The translations under genes and the position numbers were made by a program. Source: Methanoregula sp. (GTDB lineage: Archaea > Halobacteriota > Methanomicrobia > Methanomicrobiales > Methanospirillaceae). Taken from it: a stretch of DNA of 64,000 nucleotides. This document shows positions 30,831-37,594 of this stretch, one piece after another (the stretch's first letter is position 1; the number at the start of each line of letters is the position of its first letter). The notes beneath the pieces were generated by a model, which worked only from the letters and a program-made list of their open reading frames with translations, was not told where the DNA came from and ran no database searches. The stretch covers positions 1 through 64,000 of the forward strand of contig NZ_JAQTQD010000002.1 of NCBI RefSeq assembly GCF_028712425.1, in the 5' to 3' direction.

Positions 30831-31172
30831 ATGACGGAAAACCACGGGATACTCTATTCCCTGGCACTCTTCAAGCAGCGGTACGTGCGGGGAACGTCCT
30901 GGACCCAGATCGTGCTCAACTTCGGTATCATCACCGCCAATGCCAAACTCTTCGAGGACTTCTTCTGGATCCACCTCGGGCTGACCATGCCAGAGGTCAT
31001 CGCGCTCTCGGTCCCCGGGTATGTGCTTGTCTGCTACCTTATCGGGCATTATGACGAGAAGATCGGGTTCTGGCAGATGGAGAACAACCTGAGCTACCGG
31101 TTCTCGCCCTACTCGGACGAGATGCGCCGGGACATCCGCGAGATCAAGGAACAGCTCAGGAAAGGGACATGA
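30831..31172 (+). CDS. small membrane-associated hypothetical protein
   Basis: A 113-residue protein. One clear hydrophobic segment lies at about 54-72 (PEVIALSVPGYVLVCYLIG), with a weaker amphipathic region before it and a charged C-terminal helix (DEMRRDIREIKEQLRK). No family recognised. It lies 128 bases after the UPF0305 gene on the same strand. Confidence 0.65.
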   Translation: MTENHGILYSLALFKQRYVRGTSWTQIVLNFGIITANAKLFEDFFWIHLGLTMPEVIALSVPGYVLVCYLIGHYDEKIGFWQMENNLSYRFSPYSDEMRRDIREIKEQLRKGT

Positions 31173-31238
31173 GAGTCCGGTTGTTTCGGTAACGTAACCG
31201 CCCCCGTGAGGGGATGCGGGAAAAACGGTGATGGGGTG

Positions 31239-31502
31239 TCAGTCCAGCGGGATGGTCTCGAGCTGGGAGACAAGCTCCCAGATCCGGGTCCGCGCGTGAA
31301 TGGGCATGTTGGGGTCGTTGGAGATCTCGTCAATCTTGGAAATGGCTTCTGCTGCGCGCAGCCCCATCGCCTTGTTGTTGTTTGAAAGCATGGTCCGGGT
31401 CTCGTCAGCTACCCGCCTTATATTTCTCGGTATCGAACTGTCTTCCTGGATGTGCTGCAGCATCAGGATACAGTTTTCCATTGTCTTGTCAGCATTTACC
31501 AT
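31239..31502 (-). CDS. UPF0147 family protein
   Basis: An 87-residue all-helical protein matching UPF0147, a small family found across euryarchaea: [36 protein letters not shown] and [20 protein letters not shown]. Function unknown. It is divergent from the p27-family gene at 31586, with 83 bases shared by both promoters. Confidence 0.92.
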   Translation of the reverse strand: MVNADKTMENCILMLQHIQEDSSIPRNIRRVADETRTMLSNNNKAMGLRAAEAISKIDEISNDPNMPIHARTRIWELVSQLETIPLD

Positions 31503-31550
31503 AGTATCGCCTGCTTACCTGTGTACCTGTAGTTAATATGCGGAACCGGC

Positions 31551-31558
31551 ATATATAG
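31551..31558 (+). promoter_or_regulatory. TATA box of the p27-family gene
   Basis: ATATATAG at 31551-31558, about 30 bases before the ATG at 31586, lies next to GGTGAT (31578-31583), which would be the ribosome binding site or the very start of the transcript. Confidence 0.5.
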
Positions 31559-31585
31559 TTTAAATAAGGACCAGACGGTGATCCC

Positions 31586-32053
31586 ATGACGGCGAGAAAG
31601 GAAGACGAGATTATGGCCGAATACCTCCTCAAAGGGGGAAAGATGCTTGAGAAGACCTGCAAGACCTGCGGATGCCCGCTCTTCGAGGTGAAGGGAAAGA
31701 CGCTCTGCGTGGTCTGCGCAGAGAAGGATACGGAGAAGGAGGCAAAGAAGGAACCCTCCCGAAAATCCGCAGCCTCCGCCTCCCCAGCGACTGCCGCCGC
31801 CACAACCATGCACGGCCATGCCCAAAGTCATGATCATGGGCACGCGAACAGCTGTACGTGCGGCGTTGACCATGACGAGGAGTCCTGCACCTGCGGGGAC
31901 GAGGAGGGTGGTCTGCTCGCCGAGGAGCTGGCAATGACTATCCACGCGCTCTGCGAACGGGTCCATAACGAGAAGGATCCTGAAAATGTCCTCACCCTGA
32001 TGCAGGCCGTGAAGGCAGGGACCGAGGCGCTCGAGATTTTGTGCCGGCTGTAA
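31586..32053 (+). CDS. p27 autoantigen (SSSCA1) family zinc-ribbon protein
   Basis: A 155-residue protein. Residues about 7-50 match the Sjogren's/scleroderma autoantigen 1 family: EYLLKGGKMLEKTCKTCGCP with a zinc ribbon completed by CVVCAEKD. The family is conserved in archaea and eukaryotes, function unclear. The middle is unusual: an Ala/Ser/Lys linker, then a His- and Cys-rich segment (HGHAQSHDHGHANSCTCG, DHDEESCTCG) that could bind extra metal. The C-terminus is a conserved helix pair. The ATG follows GGTGAT. Confidence 0.88.
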   Translation: MTARKEDEIMAEYLLKGGKMLEKTCKTCGCPLFEVKGKTLCVVCAEKDTEKEAKKEPSRKSAASASPATAAATTMHGHAQSHDHGHANSCTCGVDHDEESCTCGDEEGGLLAEELAMTIHALCERVHNEKDPENVLTLMQAVKAGTEALEILCRL

Positions 32054-32116
32054 TTTTTTAACCAAATGCTCTTTTTTCCCTGGCAGATTTCCTTCGCATG
32101 GGGAATACCCGGATCT

Positions 32117-32584
32117 TCAGGGAAGTGACCGGGCCCGTCGCATTGTACGGGGCGCCTTGTCGGGACCGGTTTCCCCAATAACGTGAACCCAGATAAATTT
32201 CAGATTCATGCCCTGGATCTTCTGGGAGATTGCAAGAGGATCCACCTTCTTTCCCTGAGCCCTGATACTGTAATGATAGTATTCCGTGGTGACGACGTAC
32301 CGCTTCTCATCCAGAAATCGCTTGATCAGGTCCCGTTTTCCGCCGGAGATATGATAAATCGCGTCAATCGCAGGGGGAGCTGGTGTCCAGTCTTTCATCC
32401 TGATGTCGTACGCTTCTTTCACCGAAGCATACTGCGGGCTGGTGATCACCTGTCCCGTGCTGAAGTGGGAAAGAGTATCCCATTGCACTTCATATTCCAG
32501 CTTTCCCGTCGGCTTCACCGGTACGGGCGCATCAGCGGTAGCCGGACTTCGTAACTCATGGGATTCTTTGTGTACTCCATTCAT
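32117..32584 (-). CDS. conserved hypothetical protein
   Basis: A 155-residue soluble protein with a GGAG ribosome binding site seven bases before the ATG at 32584. It contains VQWDTLSHFSTGQVITSP, IYHISGGKRDLIKRFL and a beta-rich C-terminus (RYVVTTEYYHYSIRAQ). No family recognised. Convergent with the p27-family gene and divergent from the CARF regulator. Confidence 0.65.
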   Translation of the reverse strand: MNGVHKESHELRSPATADAPVPVKPTGKLEYEVQWDTLSHFSTGQVITSPQYASVKEAYDIRMKDWTPAPPAIDAIYHISGGKRDLIKRFLDEKRYVVTTEYYHYSIRAQGKKVDPLAISQKIQGMNLKFIWVHVIGETGPDKAPRTMRRARSLP

Positions 32585-32751
32585 GTGCCGGCTCCAGTTT
32601 CTCCCGTTTTAAAACATGATTGTAGTTCGGCTCTCCGGATTAAATAGTAGTGACCTGCTGTACGGTGGTCATGATCCTTTTATGCACGGAGTAACCATGC
32701 GGAAAACTTCCGATAAACAACCATTTAACCATCTACTCCGGACACTGATCA

Positions 32752-33627
32752 ATGGACCGGAAGGAACACGTCCACATCATCAGCGCCGGGGAGAGGATCC
32801 ACCTTGCATACCCGGCCGTCTTTCGTCTCCTGCCCACCATCTCGCACACATATGTCCTTGCCAGCGATGAGGTATACACAGAATCGAAGGACCCTGCTCT
32901 CGCGAAGGAGCGGGCTGCAACCCGGAACGCGGTCAATGGCGTGAAGGAGATCTCCGGCTCGCTTGCGATCCCGTTTGAACGGGTGACCATCTTTTCCCCG
33001 GTCTATCCTGCCGTGCGGAATGCGTTGGCAGGGATCCACCGGAACCATCCTTTAGCCCGGTACAGCTTCGACCTTTCCGGCGGGCCAAAGGATCTCTGCA
33101 TGGCGCTTTTTACCGTTGCGCCGTGGGTGGGGGCGGAGGTTTATTCGGCGTTCGACGGGAAGGCCCCGCAGCGGGTGCCGGTGCCGAATGTTTCCGTGAC
33201 CGGGATTATGGCAAATCCCAATTACGCGACCATCCTCTCGGTGTTGATCCGCAGGAGGAGGTTGGCCGGCCCCGGAAACGAGGGTCTGCTTATTCCACGG
33301 TCGTACCTGTTCCAGCAGGTCTGGCCGCTGTACCTGCGGTCGCGGGCAAGGAAGGCTGAGCCGGTGCAACCGGATGCGCCGGTGGCACGGTACAGGAGGG
33401 GACAAAAGCCGGCGAACAATTTGTCGCAGCAAACATTTTCAACATTTCTTACAACGCTCCGGAAGGCAGGTTTTATTGAAGAGGGACAAGAAGGAGAAAA
33501 CCGGAAAGAAAAAGCATACCGGATCACGGAACTTGGCGAGACAGCATTCCGGTTTTATGCGGATCCATCCCTTGGCAGCAGCGTGAAGCAGGAGCTGGAG
33601 GGGCTGGATGCCGGACCGGATGCGTGA
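32752..33627 (+). CDS. CARF-domain winged-helix regulator, orphan
   Basis: A 291-residue protein. The N-terminal domain has a Rossmann-like CARF pattern: VHIISAGERIHL, then YSFDLSGGPKDLCMALF with the G-G-x-K nucleotide-loop motif at 110-113, then GAEVYSAFDG. A winged helix-turn-helix follows at about 215-290 (SQQTFSTFLTTLRKAGFIEE, KAYRITELGETAFRFY). CARF proteins of the Csa3/CasR kind bind cyclic oligonucleotides and control CRISPR-Cas or other defence genes; here no cas gene or array is in reach. The noncoding region after it is full of palindromes that could be its operators. The domain assignment rests on motif and topology, not on a search. Confidence 0.75.
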   Translation: MDRKEHVHIISAGERIHLAYPAVFRLLPTISHTYVLASDEVYTESKDPALAKERAATRNAVNGVKEISGSLAIPFERVTIFSPVYPAVRNALAGIHRNHPLARYSFDLSGGPKDLCMALFTVAPWVGAEVYSAFDGKAPQRVPVPNVSVTGIMANPNYATILSVLIRRRRLAGPGNEGLLIPRSYLFQQVWPLYLRSRARKAEPVQPDAPVARYRRGQKPANNLSQQTFSTFLTTLRKAGFIEEGQEGENRKEKAYRITELGETAFRFYADPSLGSSVKQELEGLDAGPDA

Positions 33628-33642
33628 AATTTTTCCGGGAGA

Positions 33643-33668
33643 TCGCGATGAAAAATTTTTCATCGCGA
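33643..33668 (+). repeat. perfect 26-base palindrome
   Basis: A perfect palindrome 16 bases after the CARF gene, with core GATGAAAAATTTTTCATC and arms TCGC/GCGA. Related pieces recur at 33624-33635 (GTGAAATTTTTC), 33785-33798 (GATGAAAAATTTTC) and 33817-33831 (GATTGAAAATTTTTC), and a similar GGAAAATTTTTC occurs upstream of gyrB. It may be an operator, a terminator or part of a repetitive element. Confidence 0.75.
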
Positions 33669-33693
33669 AAACCATGTGTCAGTAAGTGTCCCG

Positions 33694-33737
33694 ATTATCG
33701 GATAATTAACCGACAATCAATATGATTATCCGACAAT
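33694..33737 (+). promoter_or_regulatory. three repeats resembling operator sites
   Basis: ATTATCGGATAAT (33694-33706), ATTAACCGACAAT (33705-33717) and ATTATCCGACAAT (33725-33737) share a 13-base pattern with offsets of 11 and 20 bases, near whole helical turns. The first is an inverted repeat ATTATC/GATAAT. Spacing and symmetry fit cooperative binding of a dimeric regulator. The CARF-wHTH protein is a natural candidate, but this is inference. Confidence 0.5.
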
Positions 33738-33851
33738 TTTTTGCGGGTACCGGCGTGAGGGTTTCGAACAAACAGGCAGGGGTCGATGAAAAATTTTCGG
33801 GCGCGGGTTTGATCGCGATTGAAAATTTTTCAGCAGAGTCTGATTGTGTTC

Positions 33852-33932
33852 GAAGAACCTGATGGTTCTTCCCATCCTCCAAGTCTGATGACTTGTCGAA
33901 TTTGAAAAATGGTGGGTCTGATACGCTTCAGA
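33852..33932 (+). repeat. hairpin cluster with TGAT loops
   Basis: Three short perfect inverted repeats follow one another: GAAGAACC-TGAT-GGTTCTTC (33852-33871), AGTC-TGAT-GACT (33882-33893) and TCTGA-6-TCAGA (33917-33932). No open reading frame crosses them. They lie before and partly inside the repeat element that begins at 33902. Whether they act as RNA or as DNA is unknown. Confidence 0.6.
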
Positions 33933-34100
33933 TATTATGGTTCCTCTCTAAAAGTGGAACGAGCCTTCCCATCCCCTACGGGGGTCGGCGCGACGCCTCG
34001 TCGGGTCGCGCCTGGGCAGATTACCAGTATTCTTGATTGCAGGTAATTGAGGCCGCCGCGGGAGTGCCCCCGCGGGGGCGGCGGTAGGCATCGTAATTTT
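33902..34100 (+). repeat. hairpin-rich repeat element, copy 1
   Basis: One of two related copies, about 200 bases, in the same orientation as copy 2 (37321-37548). Shared landmarks in order: TTGAAAAAT, GATATTRTG, TTCCCAYCCCCTWCGGGGG, CTGGGCARATTA, an identical 24-base block (34039-34062 here), then GGCGGC and CATCRTAATT. Predicted stems: GTTCC/GGAAC, CCCC-TAC-GGGG, GGCGCGAC/GTCG..GCGCC, and a long stem from CCGCCGCGGG with CCCGCGG and GGCGGCGG. It ends 50 bases before the 34151 gene. Confidence 0.7.
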
Positions 34101-34150
34101 GAGAAAGACCAAAAACATTATTTGATTCATTTAAAAATATTCTTTGACTT

Positions 34151-34966
34151 ATGAAAAAGTGTCGAAATTGTGGAGGAGAAAAATCCAACTCTGAAACATA
34201 TTGTGATTGGTGCGGGGAATATTTACCTAATATTGAAAAGGCAACAATTTTTTCATTTATAAGATATTTCTTTCACTCATTCGCTCTTTTAGGAATATTA
34301 GGAGCGATTATTTTCTATATTGTAAATATCATAAATGAACCAAGTAACAAAGATTTTCTAACTCAAACCTTCATAGGGATTTCTTTTACAACAGTTCTTC
34401 AAATTGGATTATTCATTGGATTACTATTTTTCATTGTGTTGCTTGGAATGTTAATTTTTGAACTTGTAAAAGTCGCCAAACATGGTTTCTCGATCAAAAT
34501 ATTGCTTTTTCTTTTACTGTATTTCTGGGTGTTTGCGATTCTCATTTTTGTGTTTATTGCAAAAGAATGGATTAATCTGATTTCGCTTATTGTTGCAGCG
34601 CATTTGGTGTTCATCATCTATCTTGAAATTTTCTATTATTTTCTTCGAGATATTGATAGTACGAGAGAAAGGAGGCACCGAATTGGGACACTGGCGATAA
34701 TTCTATTTATTACAATTTTTGTGTTAGTGGTATTCATTCCCATAATACAAGATTTTATCAACTCTTGTGCAACTATCCCACTCCCATATGAATCGGAACC
34801 ACATGCCTTGGGATTAATACTAAATGGTGCTGCTACTGGTTTTTTACTTGGCCTGTTAGTAGCAATTATTTTCAGTATATTGATGGGATATATCGAAATG
34901 GCTTTAGATGCAAGGAAGAAAATGGGAATACTATATCATCAGATGCGTGCGAAAATTGGAAAATAA
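34151..34966 (+). CDS. zinc-ribbon membrane protein, AT-rich, probably acquired
   Basis: A 271-residue protein with an N-terminal zinc ribbon (CRNCGGEKSNSETYCDWCGE) and then about seven membrane helices, for example FALLGILGAIIFYIV and IGLFIGLLFFIVLLGMLIF, with a charged C-terminal tail. The gene is far AT-richer than its neighbours, with Ile/Phe-rich helices and A/T-ending codons, indicating recent transfer or weak selection. It lies between repeat copy 1 and the convergent hef gene. Function unknown; zinc-ribbon membrane proteins of this type are often lineage-specific. Confidence 0.78.
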   Translation: MKKCRNCGGEKSNSETYCDWCGEYLPNIEKATIFSFIRYFFHSFALLGILGAIIFYIVNIINEPSNKDFLTQTFIGISFTTVLQIGLFIGLLFFIVLLGMLIFELVKVAKHGFSIKILLFLLLYFWVFAILIFVFIAKEWINLISLIVAAHLVFIIYLEIFYYFLRDIDSTRERRHRIGTLAIILFITIFVLVVFIPIIQDFINSCATIPLPYESEPHALGLILNGAATGFLLGLLVAIIFSILMGYIEMALDARKKMGILYHQMRAKIGK

Positions 34967-34988
34967 TCGTTTCTGTTAATAAAATAGT

Positions 34989-37232
34989 TTATCTCTCATA
35001 CTCCCTCCGGCTCACCTGATACACCCGCCCCGCCGTCTTCTCCCCAATTCCCTGCACCGCCATCAGTTCTTCTAACGAAGCATTCACAATACCCTGCACT
35101 GACCCGAAATGCGCAAGGAGCAGCCGGGCGTTCTTCAGCCCAATCTCCGGGAACGCCGAGACAACATACTCCTGCTCCTCTTTCATCGAACGCTGAACCT
35201 TGTGCGGGTGCATCTTGCGCTCGCCCCGTTCCCCTTCTTCGCGCTTCGCGATGACGTACAGCATCTGGGCGGTGTCCTGTTCGTCCTTCGTGAAGAGCAG
35301 GGTGATCCCGAGGTCGATGGTAATCGCGGAGAGGACGCCCCGGATGGCGTTCGGGTTGATATCGCGCTGGGTGAAGATATCGCCGCCCTCGACAATCAGG
35401 ACCGGGCGGGGGACGGCATCGGCCATGGCCTTGAGCTGACCGAGAAGGTCACGGTTGATGAGCGTGTCGGCGAAATCTTTTGCGGTCTTCCGTTCGACAA
35501 GGATCCGGTCACCGATGGCATAGTCCCCCTGCGGGAGGCGTTCGAGCCGGATGGCGGCCCCCATGGTTGAGAGGACCTCGACTACTTTTGACGAAGTCTC
35601 GCGGTCGTCGATGACGATCTTTATGCCCTGCGGGGTGAACTCTTCGATGCTTGCCTGTTCCACGGCAAGCGGGATCTCGCGGGGGGTGGAGAGCGCTGCG
35701 TTGAGGGAGCGCATGCTCTTATGCATCATCTTCTCTTTGGCCGTGCTGACGTGCCGGAAGACTTCGTCGGACGTACCCTTGGTGACCAGGACGACGACTC
35801 GCCCCGCTCCCGAGCGGCCGGTCCTCCCTTTGCGCTGGATGGACCGGATCTCGGACGGGACTGCCTCGTAGAATATGACGAGGTCGGTTGAGGGGACATC
35901 GAGTCCCTCCTCGCCGACTGAGGTCGCGACCAGCACCTTGAACTCCCCCTCACGGAACCGGGTGAGGGCTGCGATCTGCTTCTTCTGCGAGAGGCCCTTC
36001 TCCGCATCTTTTGTTGCCTGTCCGACAAACCGTTCGCTCTCGATCCCGTGCTTTGCAAGGAAGTCCACGAGGAGCTGCACGGTATCCCGGTAAGTGGCGA
36101 AGATGATAATCCGGCTGTTGGGGGAATCTGTAAGCTGCTGCCGGACAAGGCCGAGGGCTACCTCAGGCTTCGGGTGAAGCTCACGGGTCCACTCAACCGA
36201 GCGTTCGAAAAGTTCGCGGAACGACCGGTCCTGCACGAGACGCTGGCTGGCCTTACTGCCGCCGGCTCCTGTCCCTTCAGCGTAGAGTTTCGCCAGGTAC
36301 CCTTTGAGCACCTCACTTCCCTGCGATTCAGCGAGGGTGATTGCGTGTTTTAGTTTCATAAGCTCGGCATACACAGACGCTGCGGAGAATGCGGCCGAGT
36401 CGCGGTTTGCGATCCGCTGCTGGATCTGGGCATTGATGGCCGAGAGTTCCCGCATCGAGAGTTTCTCCCGCTTCGGCACGGAAAAGTGAAGCGAGGCAAG
36501 GACCCCGAGCCGGTCTTCGATGAGGGCGTTGATGGTCTGGATTGCTGCTTTCAGGTCCGGGGGGAGGTCGATGGAGATGTATTCGAGTTCGCGTTCGAAG
36601 ACGTAGGGCCGGACATCCGGGTCGTTCTCGGTCCGTGTCTCGACATGGGCGATCGCGAGGTTTGCGCAAACTTCCTGCACCTTCTCCTGCGCCCCGCCCG
36701 GTGACGCGGTCATCGCGAGGATGAGGGGTTTATCGGCTGTCGCCATGTAGCGTTGCGCAAGGAAGACATACGCATAGTTCCCCACGGCCCGGTGACATTC
36801 ATCCACGATGAGGAGTGACACATCGGAGAGCGTGTAACGCCCGGCGATCAGGTCGTTTTTGATCACCTGAGGGGTTGCAAGGATGACGGAAGCCCGGTTC
36901 CAGTCAGCGGTCCGCTCATCAGGTGGGGCTTCTCCTGTGAACATCACAAACGGTGATGTATCCGATCCTTCCGGGCTCTTTGCGAGCAGGTATCCCTCAA
37001 AGTAGCGGAGGTGCTGATCCACGAGAGGTTTTGTCGGGGCGAGCATCAGCACCCGGCCCCCCTCGTTATAGAGCCGGGATGCGGCAACGAGCAGGGAGAC
37101 GGCAGTCTTCCCAAGGCCGGTGGGGAGAATCACCATGGTGTTGGCGTCCAGTGCCTTCATTGCGATGGAGAGCTGGTACTCGCGCTTGTCGATGCTTTCA
37201 GGTTTCACCATCGGGTGGCTGATAAATGCCAT
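34989..37232 (-). CDS. hef: Hef helicase/nuclease (XPF/FANCM family)
   Basis: A 747-residue protein with the full Hef layout. An SF2 helicase: Walker A LPTGLGKT at about 36-43, motif II VDECH, motif VI IQRKGRTGRSGAG. Then an XPF-type nuclease with IVIDDRETSSK and VERKTAKDFADTL, and tandem helix-hairpin-helix motifs at the end (GLKNARLLLAHFG, MAVQGIGEKTAGRVYQ). Hef acts on stalled forks and branched DNA in euryarchaea. ATG at 37232 gives MAFISHPMVKPE; an upstream extension lacks homologous character. It is bracketed by the two copies of the hairpin repeat. Confidence 0.95.
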   Translation of the reverse strand: MAFISHPMVKPESIDKREYQLSIAMKALDANTMVILPTGLGKTAVSLLVAASRLYNEGGRVLMLAPTKPLVDQHLRYFEGYLLAKSPEGSDTSPFVMFTGEAPPDERTADWNRASVILATPQVIKNDLIAGRYTLSDVSLLIVDECHRAVGNYAYVFLAQRYMATADKPLILAMTASPGGAQEKVQEVCANLAIAHVETRTENDPDVRPYVFERELEYISIDLPPDLKAAIQTINALIEDRLGVLASLHFSVPKREKLSMRELSAINAQIQQRIANRDSAAFSAASVYAELMKLKHAITLAESQGSEVLKGYLAKLYAEGTGAGGSKASQRLVQDRSFRELFERSVEWTRELHPKPEVALGLVRQQLTDSPNSRIIIFATYRDTVQLLVDFLAKHGIESERFVGQATKDAEKGLSQKKQIAALTRFREGEFKVLVATSVGEEGLDVPSTDLVIFYEAVPSEIRSIQRKGRTGRSGAGRVVVLVTKGTSDEVFRHVSTAKEKMMHKSMRSLNAALSTPREIPLAVEQASIEEFTPQGIKIVIDDRETSSKVVEVLSTMGAAIRLERLPQGDYAIGDRILVERKTAKDFADTLINRDLLGQLKAMADAVPRPVLIVEGGDIFTQRDINPNAIRGVLSAITIDLGITLLFTKDEQDTAQMLYVIAKREEGERGERKMHPHKVQRSMKEEQEYVVSAFPEIGLKNARLLLAHFGSVQGIVNASLEELMAVQGIGEKTAGRVYQVSRREYER

Positions 37233-37320
37233 TTTCTGATGAGAGGATTGGTCTGCCCGGGTTATAAGGGGATTGTGGAGGAGGGGAAAGTGGAATTGTG
37301 TAGGAGGGTGTTTGTTAATC

Positions 37321-37548
37321 TTGAAAAATTGAATGGCACAAAACCTCCGCGATATTGTGAGCATTCCCACCCCCTTCGGGGGTCGCTCGGGCGCCTGCCG
37401 GGCCCTCGCTGGGCAAATTATCTTACACAATCTCAAGCAGGTAATTGAGGCCGCCGCGGGGCGCCCTTCGGGGAGGTAATCGTCGCATCAGCGAGGATTA
37501 CCATGAGAAGGCCTCAGCCTTCGACTTTGGCGGCAGCCATCATAATTG
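37321..37548 (+). repeat. hairpin-rich repeat element, copy 2
   Basis: Second copy, about 228 bases, between hef and glyS. It shares the landmark blocks of copy 1, including the identical 24-base block at 37437-37460. Stems here are CCCCC-TTC-GGGGG (from 37371), GGGC-4-GCCGGGCCC, GGTAATC/GATTACC (37475-37502) and GAAGGC-CTCA-GCCTTC (37507-37522). The left half GCCGCC (from 37451) pairs with GGCGGC (37529-37534), so copy 2 carries extra hairpins inside the stem that copy 1 closes directly. This pattern of kept pairing with changed sequence hints at structural constraint. Confidence 0.7.
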
Positions 37549-37594
37549 GGGTATGGGGGCATCAGCCCCCATCACTGATAATAGTGGAGGTTGG

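Noticed and set aside
33837-33932. Possible C/D box guide RNA (TGATGA and CTGA present)
   Set aside because: The C box lacks the expected purine and the boxes lie inside perfect hairpins without the usual terminal stem and guide spacing.
33628-34150. Possible CRISPR array next to the CARF gene
   Set aside because: Repeated cores vary in length, are few and are not separated by spacers of even size; palindromes and hairpins explain the repetition better.
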